Assembly (NCBI RefSeq): GCF_005860765.1
Contig: NZ_VCEI01000029.1
Span: 124,001 to 188,000, forward strand
Direction: 5' to 3'
DNA length: 64,000 nucleotides
Source of the DNA: Dyadobacter sediminis
Lineage (GTDB): Bacteria > Bacteroidota > Bacteroidia > Cytophagales > Spirosomataceae
In this document: one piece after another, positions 38,742 through 47,849 of the stretch
Numbering within the stretch: position 1 is the stretch's first letter
How the letters are laid out: each line of letters begins with the position of its first letter
Notes under the pieces: model-generated
Seen by the model: the letters and a program-made list of their open reading frames with translations, nothing else
Database searches by the model: none
Told to the model about the DNA's origin: nothing
Program-made: the position numbers and the translations under genes

Positions 38742-38812
38742 CACGGGTGGAGAGATTCGAACTCCCATCAACGGTTTTGGAGACCGCTATTCTACCCTTG
38801 AACTACACCCGT
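38742..38812 (-). tRNA. tRNA-Trp (anticodon CCA)
   Basis: The minus strand folds into a full cloverleaf of 71 nt with acceptor ACGGGTG/CACCCGT and anticodon loop TCTCCAAA. The discriminator is G and no CCA is encoded. It immediately precedes secE. Confidence 0.97.
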
Positions 38813-38840
38813 ATTTGACACAACCCTAACTTTCGGGCTG

Positions 38841-38869
38841 CAAAGATACAATATATTTACAAAAAACAA
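38841..38869 (-). promoter_or_regulatory. Promoter for tRNA-Trp-secE-nusG-ribosomal operon
   Basis: The minus strand holds a perfect TATCTTTG at 38848-38841 with a TTG core 18 bp upstream (38869-38867), fitting the Bacteroidota housekeeping promoter. The expected start is about 20 nt before the tRNA-Trp 5' end. The -33 part lies inside the tuf terminator stem. Confidence 0.55.
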
Positions 38870-38896
38870 GTGCATTTCTTCAGAAATGCACTTGTT
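38861..38896 (-). terminator. Intrinsic terminator of tuf
   Basis: A perfect 14-bp stem (38865-38878 with 38883-38896, ACAAGTGCATTTC) with a TTCA-type 4-nt loop is followed on the minus strand by a T6 run. It starts 17 bp after the tuf stop. Confidence 0.9.
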
Positions 38897-38913
38897 CAGT
38901 ATACTTATTGCAA

Positions 38914-40101
38914 TTAATCTAGAATTTCAGTTACCTGACCAGCACCTACGGTACGTCCACCTTCACGAATCGCGAAACGAAGACCTTTTTCCATAGCAAT
39001 TTTGTTGATCAATTTCACATCAATTGTGATGTTATCACCTGGCATAACCATTTCAACACCTGCAGGAAGTGAAATCTCACCAGTTACGTCCGTGGTACGG
39101 AAATAAAACTGTGGACGGTATTTGTTGAAGAATGGAGTATGACGTCCACCTTCTTCTTTTGAAAGAACGTAAACTTCACCTTTAAATGCAGCGTGAGGCT
39201 TAACTGAACCCGGCTTGCATATTACCATTCCACGGCGAATATCTTCTTTGTTGATACCACGAAGCAATAGACCTACGTTATCACCAGCTTCTCCGCGGTC
39301 AAGGATTTTACGGAACATCTCAACACCAGTAACGGTAGATTTAAGACCTTCTGCACCCATACCAAGAATATCAACAGCATCACCAGAGTTGATAACACCT
39401 CTTTCAATACGACCAGTTGCAACAGTACCACGACCAGTGATCGAGAATACGTCTTCAACAGGCATAAGGAAAGGAAGATCAGTCATACGCGGAGGAATTG
39501 GAATGTAGCTATCAACAGCATCCATCAAATCTTCGATCGTTTTAACCCACTTGTCTTCACCATTCAATCCACCCAAAGCAGAACCTTGAATAACAGGAAT
39601 GTTGTCGCCATCGTAATCATAGAAACTCAGAAGTTCGCGAATTTCCATTTCGACAAGTTCAAGAAGTTCAGGATCATCAACCATATCCACTTTATTCATG
39701 AATACAACTAACTGAGGAACACCTACTTGACGAGCCAAAAGAATGTGCTCACGAGTTTGTGGCATGGGACCATCAGTCGCAGCAACTACGATGATAGCAC
39801 CGTCCATCTGAGCAGCACCAGTTACCATATTCTTTACATAATCCGCATGACCTGGACAGTCAACGTGAGCATAGTGACGGTTTGCTGTCGCGTACTCAAC
39901 GTGGGATGTATTAATTGTGATACCACGTTCTTTCTCTTCAGGTGCATTATCAATTGATGAGAAATCACGAAGTACTGCTAAACCCTTTTTCGCCAACACA
40001 GTTGTGATAGCAGCTGTAAGGGTAGTTTTACCGTGGTCAACGTGCCCGATAGTACCAATATTTACGTGGGGTTTCGAGCGGTCAAACGTCTCTTTTGCCA
40101 T
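38914..40101 (-). CDS. tuf: Elongation factor Tu
   Basis: 395 residues. The G motifs are all present: GHVDHGKT (about 19-26), DCPGH (about 81-85), NKVD (about 136-139) and the GSALG region. It ends ... [13 protein letters not shown] as usual. It delivers aminoacyl-tRNA to the ribosome. The gene follows tRNA-Tyr, tRNA-Gly and tRNA-Thr on the same strand, the well-known tRNA-tufB arrangement. Confidence 0.99.
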   Translation of the reverse strand: MAKETFDRSKPHVNIGTIGHVDHGKTTLTAAITTVLAKKGLAVLRDFSSIDNAPEEKERGITINTSHVEYATANRHYAHVDCPGHADYVKNMVTGAAQMDGAIIVVAATDGPMPQTREHILLARQVGVPQLVVFMNKVDMVDDPELLELVEMEIRELLSFYDYDGDNIPVIQGSALGGLNGEDKWVKTIEDLMDAVDSYIPIPPRMTDLPFLMPVEDVFSITGRGTVATGRIERGVINSGDAVDILGMGAEGLKSTVTGVEMFRKILDRGEAGDNVGLLLRGINKEDIRRGMVICKPGSVKPHAAFKGEVYVLSKEEGGRHTPFFNKYRPQFYFRTTDVTGEISLPAGVEMVMPGDNITIDVKLINKIAMEKGLRFAIREGGRTVGAGQVTEILD

Positions 40102-40297
40102 GACTTAAGTACGCTTAAAATTAAAAAGTTATTACGAATTTATTAAACACTAATTATTGATTCTGTTCAGCTTTATAGTACCAAGCCCTTCAAATCAATC
40201 ACCAAATACATAGAACCAAAATCTTCGGAGCATTGAACGGGTCTAAACCATATCTTTTTTAATCCGATATTTTCAACCACAAAAATGCTCCTTTATG

Positions 40298-40369
<72 letters not shown>

Positions 40370-40385
40370 AAAATTTGTTATAACC

Positions 40386-40435
40386 AAAAAGCGATCAGCG
40401 AAAAAGTTTCAATTGAATGTTTTCGCTGATCGCTT
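40386..40435 (-). terminator. Terminator-like hairpin between tRNA-Gly and tRNA-Thr
   Basis: A perfect 16-bp stem (40389-40404 with 40420-40435, GCGATCAGCG core) with a 15-nt loop is followed on the minus strand by TTTTT. It looks like an intrinsic terminator but lies inside the tRNA-tuf transcription unit. Attenuation or processing is possible. Confidence 0.6.
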
Positions 40436-40453
40436 CGATGGTGTTTCTATATG

Positions 40454-40526
40454 AGCGGAAGACGAGGTTCGAACTCGCGACCTATAGCTTGGAAGGCTAT
40501 CGCTCTACCAGCTGAGCTACTTCCGC
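40454..40526 (-). tRNA. tRNA-Gly (anticodon TCC)
   Basis: The minus strand gives a 73-nt cloverleaf with acceptor GCGGAAG/CTTCCGC and anticodon loop CTTCCAA, reading GGA codons. Confidence 0.97.
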
Positions 40527-40584
40527 ATTCATTTTGCCTTCTCCTGAACTGGTAATAAACAGGAGCAAATTTTCATATAGGCAG

Positions 40585-40667
40585 TGGGGGCGGATGGATT
40601 CGAACCACCGTAGGCATACACCAGCAGATTTACAGTCTGCCCCATTTGGCCACTCTGGTACACCCCC
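40585..40667 (-). tRNA. tRNA-Tyr (anticodon GTA)
   Basis: An 83-nt cloverleaf with a long variable arm, acceptor GGGGGTG/CGCCCCC and anticodon loop CTGTAAA. It is the first gene behind the promoter at 40720-40750. Confidence 0.97.
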
Positions 40668-40719
40668 AGACAACATTTCAACACAACTGTGAAAACCGCT
40701 TGTTTCACTTTTGGAGTCG

Positions 40720-40750
40720 CAAAATTATACTCTTTTCTTAAATTCTCAAA
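40720..40750 (-). promoter_or_regulatory. Promoter of the tRNA-Tyr-Gly-Thr-tuf operon
   Basis: The minus strand has TTTG (40750-40747), exactly 19 bp, then TAATTTTG (40727-40720), an ideal match to the Bacteroidota TTTG-N19-TAnnTTTG promoter. The start should fall about 45 nt before tRNA-Tyr. Confidence 0.7.
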
Positions 40751-40769
40751 TTCTTTTTGAAAAAAAATA

Positions 40770-40815
40770 AATAAAAATAGCGACTCAAACAGAAAATGCC
40801 GTTTAGAGCCGCTAT
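40770..40815 (-). terminator. Terminator after the barrel protein gene
   Basis: On the minus strand an interrupted stem (ATAGCG with CGCTAT, then GAG with CTC and GTTT with AAAC) is followed by a long T-rich stretch. It starts 15 bp after the stop codon at 40831. Confidence 0.7.
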
Positions 40816-40830
40816 ATGCACTATTTGTTT

Positions 40831-41931
40831 TTAAAATAACCTTATTCCAAAGCTCAGCATTCTGACGGAAGGACCTTTATTTTCTTCATAAAGCTTGTTC
40901 AGATCATAACTTACAAATAAATCCGGAAAATTCCTGAGCCCTATTTCAGCGCCTAGCCCGTACCTTAAATTCTCAATATGGAAATTTTGCCGGACATGAT
41001 CAACATCTTTGCTTCCTTCTTCCCGGAGTTTCGTATAACTTCCGAGACGATAGCCTCCGTATACACCTGCACTGATGTAAGAAACAAACGACCTTGAAAA
41101 GCTAAGTGTCGGCATAATGGAAAAGTTAACATACGGAACAGTCAGCTTGCTCTTTTTCATGCTGATTTCCTTTCCTTCATCATCGGTGATCAACGGAAAA
41201 TATACTTTTGAAGCATCTTTTGTAATGGTGTTGTTTCCATCAAACATCAAGTTGTACCATGAAAAATCTACTCCGAAATCAAGATGTAATCTGGCATTTT
41301 TACTACGTATAACGGTTGTACTTGCAATGTAACCCAAGCTCACAAAGCGTGATCCGAATGGCCGCAAGTCATAATCCGATTTTACATAGCCCGGTGTTGT
41401 TTCATTTGTTCCGTATGTATTCAAGCCGAGAGCGATGTTAAAACCTTTACGAGGACTAGAATTCCAACTCTTTTTATAAAAATGCTTTCCTTTCCGCTCG
41501 TATGTAGAATCACTTGACATAGAATCCTCATCCTTTACTTCCACGCCTTTTGCATTGATTGTGACTTCGGTGGCTCCGTCCTTGATATGAATTCCACGCA
41601 ATCCAATTCTTACATAGTCTTTTTCATTATCCGATTTGTCTCTCAGGTATTTGTTTCCGTCAACTTCTTCTCTCAGATAAGTTGTGTCCGCACTTGTACT
41701 GTCTAAACGTATTTTCAGGTCATGCAGCAACGTATTCAGGTCATATTTCATGATTTTGTCCAATTCCTTCCGGTCTTCTCCGTAAATGATCAGACGTGTT
41801 TTGTTGCCAAATGTGACAATAATCGAATCCTTTTCCGTGGCATTTCTTACCAATTGCCGATTCGAGGCATAAGCGTTAACGTTTATTAAAAACAGGATCA
41901 GAACTAACGTGAAATATAGTTTCGTTTTCAT
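40831..41931 (-). CDS. Predicted outer-membrane beta-barrel protein, unknown function
   Basis: 366 residues. A signal peptide (about 1-22) is followed by a soluble segment (about 23-165) and a region of alternating beta strands that ends in a terminal Phe (MLSFGIRLF), typical of barrel proteins inserted by BAM. The family name is not recognised; the layout resembles PorT-type or OmpA-like small barrels. It begins 12 bp after the anti-sigma-like gene, so it belongs to the sigma factor operon and may be a target or sensor of that system (inference). Confidence 0.7.
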   Translation of the reverse strand: MKTKLYFTLVLILFLINVNAYASNRQLVRNATEKDSIIVTFGNKTRLIIYGEDRKELDKIMKYDLNTLLHDLKIRLDSTSADTTYLREEVDGNKYLRDKSDNEKDYVRIGLRGIHIKDGATEVTINAKGVEVKDEDSMSSDSTYERKGKHFYKKSWNSSPRKGFNIALGLNTYGTNETTPGYVKSDYDLRPFGSRFVSLGYIASTTVIRSKNARLHLDFGVDFSWYNLMFDGNNTITKDASKVYFPLITDDEGKEISMKKSKLTVPYVNFSIMPTLSFSRSFVSYISAGVYGGYRLGSYTKLREEGSKDVDHVRQNFHIENLRYGLGAEIGLRNFPDLFVSYDLNKLYEENKGPSVRMLSFGIRLF

Positions 41932-41943
41932 GGCTGATGCAGA

Positions 41944-42717
41944 TTACAATTTTGTTTTTTCTTTAAGATGATGGTATTTTTCTGACACTTTTTCTTCTCC
42001 GTTGCGCAAGTGGTCGTCTACTTTCGCAACAAGACTTTTCGGATTAAAGCCAATTTCTTCCCAATCCACTTGTTCGCCCGCTCTCGCATTTTTTAGCTGG
42101 CGAAATACACGTGAAAATTTGGAAGTTTTAGGCTTGTCTTCTTCATTACCCGAAGTTTCAACGGCTATAACAATTGTTCTTGAAAGCTCATTTGCAACAG
42201 TTTGCACCGGTAAAGGCTTTACCTCCGTTTTTGCATTTACCTCAATTTCCTCAGGAACGATTTCCGGTTTGATAACAGCCAACTCCGTTTCTTCTACAGC
42301 AATGATATTTTTCTCCTGGGCTGGTTTTTCCTGTTGTACAAGAGCTTTGTGCTGTAATTTCCCAGGTTGTTTTTTACTTATCCTGATTTCAGATTTTTTT
42401 TCAGAAACAGCCAGTTTTTCAGGCGTGCTATCTTGCCTGATTTGACTGTCTATTGGATCAGCCGGCATTTGTTTAACCGTAGCTGCAAGCCTTTCTGTAC
42501 CTTTTCCCGGCATGGATGCATTGCCATTGTATTTCCATACTGCATATCCAGCGATTAAGGTCATTACGACACTTGCAGCCGCATACCAAGGCCAGCTAAT
42601 TACTTTCCGGTTTCTTTTATTTTCCTTCTGAATTTTTTCCCATGCTGAAACAGAAGGTTTTTTTTCCCATTCCGACAGTTTGTGTTTAAAAAGATCATCA
42701 ACAGGATGCTTTTTCAT
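41944..42717 (-). CDS. Membrane-anchored anti-sigma-like protein
   Basis: 257 residues. An N-terminal cytoplasmic part (MKKHPVDDLFKHKLSEWEKKPSVSAWEKIQKENKR) precedes one membrane helix (about 46-62) and a long, polar, Lys/Glu/Pro-rich periplasmic part. That topology and the 20-bp overlap with the ECF sigma gene upstream fit an anti-sigma role. No zinc-binding ZAS motif is visible, so the family is not confirmed. The periplasmic part has no recognised domain. Confidence 0.65.
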   Translation of the reverse strand: MKKHPVDDLFKHKLSEWEKKPSVSAWEKIQKENKRNRKVISWPWYAAASVVMTLIAGYAVWKYNGNASMPGKGTERLAATVKQMPADPIDSQIRQDSTPEKLAVSEKKSEIRISKKQPGKLQHKALVQQEKPAQEKNIIAVEETELAVIKPEIVPEEIEVNAKTEVKPLPVQTVANELSRTIVIAVETSGNEEDKPKTSKFSRVFRQLKNARAGEQVDWEEIGFNPKSLVAKVDDHLRNGEEKVSEKYHHLKEKTKL

Positions 42718-43288
42718 ATGCTACTTTTTTTTTTAAATCACGATCCCAATCAGAAACCATTTTCTGCAACATTGCCCTCGCGCGGTGCAATTGTGATTTG
42801 GAAGTACTTTCCGTCACGCCCAACATCTGAGCAATTTCAATGTGTGCATATCCTTCAATTGCGTACAGGTTAAAAACTGTGCGGTAACCCACCGGCAATT
42901 CTTCAATCAGTTTCAGCAGTTCTTCGGCTTCCAGATGCTGATCGGCACTTGCATAATCCGGAATGTTAACAGCTTCTTCGGATAAAGTATCTTCCAGTAT
43001 CCTTTTTTGTCTCCTCAGATAACCAAGTGCTTCGTTGACCATGATTCTGCGAATCCATCCTTCAAAACTTCCTTCGCCGCTAAACTGATCTATTTTACCA
43101 AATACCTTCAAAAATCCCTCCACCATTACATCCTCGGCCGCCATATCATCGCTTATATAACGAAAGCATAAACCCAGCATGCGAGCGCTGTATTTATCAT
43201 AGACTTGCCGCTGCGCTTTCGGATCGTCTTTCCTGAGCGCTTTTACAAGCTGTGCTTCGTTACTAAAAAATGATAGAATTCGACCCAT
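42698..43288 (-). CDS. ECF-type sigma-70 family RNA polymerase sigma factor
   Basis: 196 residues. Region 2 covers about 28-92 (YDKYSARMLGLCFRYISDDMAAEDVMVEGFLKVF and the GSFEGWIRRIMVNEALGYLRR DNA-melting part). Region 4 covers about 125-175 with a helix-turn-helix (GYAHIEIAQMLGVTESTSKSQLHRARAML). It would direct RNA polymerase to stress or envelope genes. The next gene overlaps it by 20 bp and looks like its membrane partner. It diverges from murI across a 278-bp spacer. Confidence 0.93.
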   Translation of the reverse strand: MGRILSFFSNEAQLVKALRKDDPKAQRQVYDKYSARMLGLCFRYISDDMAAEDVMVEGFLKVFGKIDQFSGEGSFEGWIRRIMVNEALGYLRRQKRILEDTLSEEAVNIPDYASADQHLEAEELLKLIEELPVGYRTVFNLYAIEGYAHIEIAQMLGVTESTSKSQLHRARAMLQKMVSDWDRDLKKKVAYEKASC

Positions 43289-43566
43289 TTATTTTGGTGG
43301 TTTCAGTAGCAAGATGCTCATTGCAATTCTCAAGGTTGCATGCTGTATCAAAATTTTACGGTTTTTTTCAATTCAGGTTTTATTTTCCAGAACATTCTAA
43401 TTTTTAAATAAGCAAAATCTCTCATTTACAACCATTTAAGTATCATTACTTTTTCGCCGCACGTTTCACATTGTATTTTATTCCGATTTAAAAATTTTAT
43501 TAAATCCGTTCTTTTAGTTTTGAGCAATATATTTGACAATCATGAAAAGTTCTTTTTTCTCTCAAC

Positions 43567-44376
43567 ATGTTTGATTCATCAGCACCAATCGGGATTTTTG
43601 ACAGCGGAATCGGCGGTATGACCGTTGCCAGTGCTGTGACCCGGCTTTTACCTCAGGAAAATACCATTTATTTCGGCGATACCGCCCATCTTCCTTACGG
43701 CGACAAGTCAACCGCTGCCATTCAGGCTTATTCCATCAAAATCTGCAACATGCTTTTACAGCAGAATTGTAAATTGATCCTGATCGCGTGTAACTCGGCT
43801 TCTGCCGCAGCTTACGAGCTTGTGCGTGAATATGTCGGAAGCAAGGCAAAGGTTATGAATGTAATTGATCCTGTTGTTGATTACATTAAGGAGCACTACG
43901 AAGGCAAAACAATCGGTCTGATCGGTACAAAGCAGACGGTGCTTTCCAATGTATACAAAAAGAAAGTGGATGCGATTGGAAAAAACATTCATCTGAAATC
44001 TCTTGCAACACCTCTGCTTGCCCCTATGATCGAAGAAGGTTTTTTTGATAATAATATTAGTGAAAGCATCATTGCAAGTTATCTTTCAGATGCATCTTTG
44101 TCCGATATTGAAGCATTGATTCTGGGCTGTACGCATTATCCGCTTATCAAAAATCAGATCAGCAATTTCTACATGGAATCCGTGGAAATACTGGATACTT
44201 CCGAAATCGTTGCAAATTCACTGCGTGCCTGGCTTGAACAGCATTACCTCGTCAATGAAAAAGGAGCAGGCAAAAGGGCGTTTTATGTTTCAGATTACAC
44301 GCTTTCTTTCGAGCAATCCACAAACATTTTTTTCGGGCGCCAGATTCAGCTTGAACATTATCCGCTCTGGGAATAA
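43567..44376 (+). CDS. murI: Glutamate racemase
   Basis: 269 residues. Catalytic Cys residues are C75 in ACNSASA and C188 in GCTHYPL, and D12 lies in IFDSGIGGMTV. It converts L-glutamate to D-glutamate for peptidoglycan. Length and motifs are normal. It stands alone on the plus strand and ends 4 bp before the convergent GH106-like gene. A TATATTTG at 43528-43535 could be its -7 element but no matching -33 is present. Confidence 0.97.
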   Translation: MFDSSAPIGIFDSGIGGMTVASAVTRLLPQENTIYFGDTAHLPYGDKSTAAIQAYSIKICNMLLQQNCKLILIACNSASAAAYELVREYVGSKAKVMNVIDPVVDYIKEHYEGKTIGLIGTKQTVLSNVYKKKVDAIGKNIHLKSLATPLLAPMIEEGFFDNNISESIIASYLSDASLSDIEALILGCTHYPLIKNQISNFYMESVEILDTSEIVANSLRAWLEQHYLVNEKGAGKRAFYVSDYTLSFEQSTNIFFGRQIQLEHYPLWE

Positions 44377-44380
44377 ATGG

Positions 44381-46900
44381 TCAGTAGTAAATCAGTTTGA
44401 CAGGCCCGAGCAAACCCGAAGGCATTGGGTCCCATTTGGATGCGTCAAATTTTTTGTAGGTTATATCAACGATATTGATGTCGTAAAACTTTTTCCATTC
44501 CGGCGCCTGCTGATCGCGCAGGCGCATGTAATTGGCCGAAAGATTGGTTACTTCAATTTCCAGTATATTATTTTTTGATTTCAAAACTTTATTCAATGGA
44601 AGCTGAAATGGAATGCTCCAAGCAGTTCCTATAGACTTCCCGTTCAATGTAACCGTCGCTACTTCCCGGACATCGCCGAGATCCAGTAAAACAGATTTGC
44701 TGCCAAGCAATTGCCGGGGTATATCGAAACGAATTTTGTAGCGTGCCTTTCCTGAAAAATAAACTGCCGAATCCGGAAGCATTGTCCATGATTTCAGTTC
44801 GTTCAGCTTCGCAGCGGCAGGAATATGTGGCCTGCCTTCTAAAAATGTCAGTTCCCAGCTTCCATTGATTACTAATTCATTAGGTTTGAAATTCCTGAAC
44901 GGGACAGTCGATGCAGTATGTGTTTCCTGTAAAAAGCAGGACTGGCCCGGAAGCAAGGACAAAAAAATCTCGGTTTTCCCCTTGTTGGTTCGGTGAGGCA
45001 ACGATGATTCTCCTTGTAATGGATCGTACTTTGAGAACAGGGCCGGTTTACTTACTGCAATCCAGTCCTCCTTAAATGTATTTCCAAGATTCGCTACAAA
45101 GTAAAGTGCCTTTCCGTCACCGGTTTTTTTTCTGATAAATGAAAGTCCCTTGCCAGCCAGTTCTTCCTGCATCGCACCATTTGCAATCAGGTCCTTTGTG
45201 AGACTGCCCGATACTTTACTGTTTTTGTTCTTAAGCAAATTGCTGATATCATCAGCAAAACTTTTCTGTCGGCTTTCATGATTGTAAAAGCCGGTTATTT
45301 TAGCGGGAGTATGTTGATCAAAAATGATTTTCGCACCTGCCCCCGACAATCTTTTCAGTTCTGCCAATGTCTCTTCCGGCATGTACGTGCTGGCCGGAAT
45401 CAGCACTGTTTTATAGGAAGTATTTCCTGTAATGACATTTCCGTTTTCATCAACATTCAACCGGCCGAGCTGTAAATCGGAAACGTAATCGAAAGTGAAC
45501 CCTTCTTTCCACAGCCATTGTGCAAGCTTCCCGAACGGTAAATCAAGAAGCCAGCGATCCACATGATGCACTTCAAGCAAATGAACGTTGCCCGGAGATT
45601 TGGCTTGCGTTGCCCAAAGGTCATGAATCGGGAAATACAACAGAATATCATTGTCGGAAACACTGCTTTGAAGCCGTTCCTGCGTACGTTGTACATAATC
45701 ATTCAGGAAAGGAAAATGCTCAGCAAAATGTGCGTTTTTTCCAAAGTTGGTTGAAGCATAGAATAGCCAGCCGGGATACGTTTCATTCTCCGGCGAATAA
45801 GTAGCCCCGTGATAAAAAATGTGATTGATTCCAGCCGTAAAAAGCTCATCTATCTGCGGCTTGATCTGTGACAGAGAAACTTTAAAATGATTGGCAAGCC
45901 ATGTTCCCGTTTCTGAACTCACCAGCTTTTTTCCTGAAAAATTTGCAGCGGAAGAGGCGAACTTCATTGCAAGCGGATTGGGTGTTCCAAACTGATTAAT
46001 GCTGTAATCGGGATCAATGCGTAGCCCGGGAATAGCAAAGCGGCTTGTACCAAAAGATTCTGTTTCGGGAATATCTGCTGTTTCATAAAGATCCAGCAAA
46101 TTACCCGGAGAACCATGCGCCTGATACCGGGTCAGAAAACCATGCGCTTTACTCCACTGTGTCCAGGGCAAAGCATACCTTTCCCTCAGCAGCTCGGCCA
46201 AAGTCTGGTGATAATCTATTTTTACAAGAATCCCGTCTTCCTTGTTTGTTGAATCGATTAAAAGCGATTGTTGCTTTCCGATTTCGTATCGTCTTCTTTT
46301 TTGAAATTGTTCCGGAAAATCAGTTGTCCAGTTCGCTCCGTATGCTTCATAGGAATCATTGTACATGGAACGCGGCAAATTCCTGGCATTGGCAAAAGCA
46401 GAATCAAACCTTGAAAGGTATTGCGTCATTGCAGACGGATGAAACGGATCGAGCACGTAACCTTCGCCGCCCGGAGCAGCGCGCTTCACCTTTTGCTCAG
46501 TTAGCGTTACATCCAGCTTTTCATTTACTGGTTTCATATTTTTGGCTGCCCTATCAAGCGGCACATTCGGGCCTCCGAAAGGCCAACCGGTCCCTGTCGT
46601 CATATCTACGCCCATTCCCAAACGATTACCTTCCTGCACGGTATATTGCATCACATCAATCCATTCGGGACTTAGAAAAGGGATGTAGCCGGATTCGTAG
46701 CCCTTTGCTCCGTAAATCGGGATGATGTGTACACCTCCGATTCCTGCTTTATTAAAATATTCCAGTTGAGCAGAAATATCATTTTTGGTAACGGCACTTC
46801 CCATCCACCACCAGTATGTCCATGGCCTGGATGTTGAAACGGTTTGTGCTTTAAGTTGCACAGAAATAAAAAGAAGCAGCAGAGAAAGGATAAGACGCAT
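44381..46900 (-). CDS. GH106-like glycoside hydrolase (alpha-L-rhamnosidase type)
   Basis: 839 residues. A signal peptide (about 1-18) precedes PWTYWWWMGSAVTKNDISAQLEYFNKAGIGGVHIIPIYG, the typical opening of GH106 barrel enzymes. TTGTGWPFGGPNVP follows near residue 105. The C-terminal region (about 700-839) looks like a GH2-type sugar-binding beta domain (LDLGDVREVATVTLNGKSIGTAW). GH106 removes alpha-L-rhamnose from plant polysaccharides such as RG-I. This protein is shorter than many members, so accessory domains may be missing. No SusCD pair is adjacent. Confidence 0.8.
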   Translation of the reverse strand: MRLILSLLLLFISVQLKAQTVSTSRPWTYWWWMGSAVTKNDISAQLEYFNKAGIGGVHIIPIYGAKGYESGYIPFLSPEWIDVMQYTVQEGNRLGMGVDMTTGTGWPFGGPNVPLDRAAKNMKPVNEKLDVTLTEQKVKRAAPGGEGYVLDPFHPSAMTQYLSRFDSAFANARNLPRSMYNDSYEAYGANWTTDFPEQFQKRRRYEIGKQQSLLIDSTNKEDGILVKIDYHQTLAELLRERYALPWTQWSKAHGFLTRYQAHGSPGNLLDLYETADIPETESFGTSRFAIPGLRIDPDYSINQFGTPNPLAMKFASSAANFSGKKLVSSETGTWLANHFKVSLSQIKPQIDELFTAGINHIFYHGATYSPENETYPGWLFYASTNFGKNAHFAEHFPFLNDYVQRTQERLQSSVSDNDILLYFPIHDLWATQAKSPGNVHLLEVHHVDRWLLDLPFGKLAQWLWKEGFTFDYVSDLQLGRLNVDENGNVITGNTSYKTVLIPASTYMPEETLAELKRLSGAGAKIIFDQHTPAKITGFYNHESRQKSFADDISNLLKNKNSKVSGSLTKDLIANGAMQEELAGKGLSFIRKKTGDGKALYFVANLGNTFKEDWIAVSKPALFSKYDPLQGESSLPHRTNKGKTEIFLSLLPGQSCFLQETHTASTVPFRNFKPNELVINGSWELTFLEGRPHIPAAAKLNELKSWTMLPDSAVYFSGKARYKIRFDIPRQLLGSKSVLLDLGDVREVATVTLNGKSIGTAWSIPFQLPLNKVLKSKNNILEIEVTNLSANYMRLRDQQAPEWKKFYDINIVDITYKKFDASKWDPMPSGLLGPVKLIYY

Positions 46901-46974
46901 AAAACAACTTTTTGATTAAAGTCCGAAAAGCAGTTTTCTACGCTTTGAATAAAAAGTATTAATTTGATTTTACA

Positions 46975-47005
46975 TAAAAAAAGCGAAACCGTTCAGGCTC
47001 CGCTT
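46975..47005 (-). terminator. Terminator at the end of the respiratory operon
   Basis: On the minus strand a 10-bp stem (46981-46990 with 46996-47005, two G-U pairs) and a 5-nt loop are followed by TTTTTTT. It starts 22 bp after the stop of the 93-aa gene. Confidence 0.8.
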
Positions 47006-47027
47006 GTACAAAAAATATGTCGGACAT

Positions 47028-47309
47028 TCAGCTTTGAAACGCCGATTTCACACGGGATGCCACAAATTGGCGTTCCTGCATGTTTCGTTTGCTGTTGCGG
47101 TACCATAAATAGCCTATAACTGCCACTAGCAAATAAGGCATCACAAACAAAAATAAAATACCTGTATTCAGACCGATGCCTACATTATTACGACCATTCC
47201 CCATGGAACTTTCTACTGTGCCGCGGCACATGGCGCATTGCGCCCATACATTTGAACCGGTCAGAATGCATGAAATTATAAACCCTGTAATGATTAATGA
47301 TTTTTTCAT
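47028..47309 (-). CDS. Small CxxC membrane protein at the end of the oxidase operon, unknown function
   Basis: 93 residues from the ATG at 47309, which overlaps the DUF420 stop by 4 bp; the longer frame upstream is not real. A signal-like helix (about 4-22) ends in WAQCAMCRGTVESS, then a glycine-rich stretch and one membrane helix (about 50-70) with a basic tail. The CAMC pair would face the periplasm. I recall similar proteins beside DUF420 genes in other Bacteroidota but no known function. A role in copper or heme handling for the oxidase is inferred from the CxxC motif and context. Confidence 0.75.
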   Translation of the reverse strand: MKKSLIITGFIISCILTGSNVWAQCAMCRGTVESSMGNGRNNVGIGLNTGILFLFVMPYLLVAVIGYLWYRNSKRNMQERQFVASRVKSAFQS

Positions 47310-47845
47310 ACGTAATAAGGACTGATCATCAGATAAACGGCAACTCCACTGATACTTACATACAGCCAGATCGGCAAAGCCCATTTTACTGCTTTTCTGT
47401 GCTGCATTAACTGGTTCGTATATCCGAAATAAACTGCTCGCAATACAAACCAAACGACTACGATCGACAATATAATGTGTGAAAGAAGTAAAAAATAATA
47501 AACCGGCCTCATGAATCCTTGTCCTCCGTATGAAGTAGAATCGTTTGAAATATGATACAAAATATAACATACAAGAAATACAGCACCTAGGATAAAAGCT
47601 GCTGTCATTGTCTGCCTGTGCGCATTCACATTTCTTTTTCGGATAAAGTAGAAGCCAGCAAGCAACAAAATCGCAGTAAGTGTATTGATCACACCAATAA
47701 CATGCGGTAATACCTTTGTCCATGCACCCAAATCAATTTTCTGGCGGATACCCAGCAAAATTGCCACAGCTACAGGAATGGCAATTGCCAGAATATTAAT
47801 AATGCGCTCGTATTTTGGTTTTTTCTCTAATATCAAAGTGGCCAT
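47306..47845 (-). CDS. DUF420-family membrane protein (oxidase assembly-associated)
   Basis: 179 residues with about five membrane helices and conserved histidines, including the LPHVIGVINTLTAILLLAGFYFIRKRNVNAHRQTM block and LLLSHIILSI. This matches the DUF420 family (CtaM-like), which is linked to assembly of aa3/caa3 oxidases in other bacteria. It lies 4 bp after the Sco-like gene. Confidence 0.88.
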   Translation of the reverse strand: MATLILEKKPKYERIINILAIAIPVAVAILLGIRQKIDLGAWTKVLPHVIGVINTLTAILLLAGFYFIRKRNVNAHRQTMTAAFILGAVFLVCYILYHISNDSTSYGGQGFMRPVYYFLLLSHIILSIVVVWFVLRAVYFGYTNQLMQHRKAVKWALPIWLYVSISGVAVYLMISPYYV

Positions 47846-47849
47846 GTTC

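Noticed and set aside
43515..43535. Two overlapping TAnnTTTG elements before murI
   Set aside because: Neither has a TTTG at the right distance upstream, so I did not list them as a promoter.
46045..46725. 226-codon plus-strand frame
   Set aside because: It is antisense to the GH106-like gene and has no recognisable features.
47310..47723. N-terminal extension of the 93-aa CxxC protein frame
   Set aside because: It overlaps DUF420 completely and is rich in Cys and Tyr like a shadow frame; the ATG at 47309 follows the usual 4-bp overlap.
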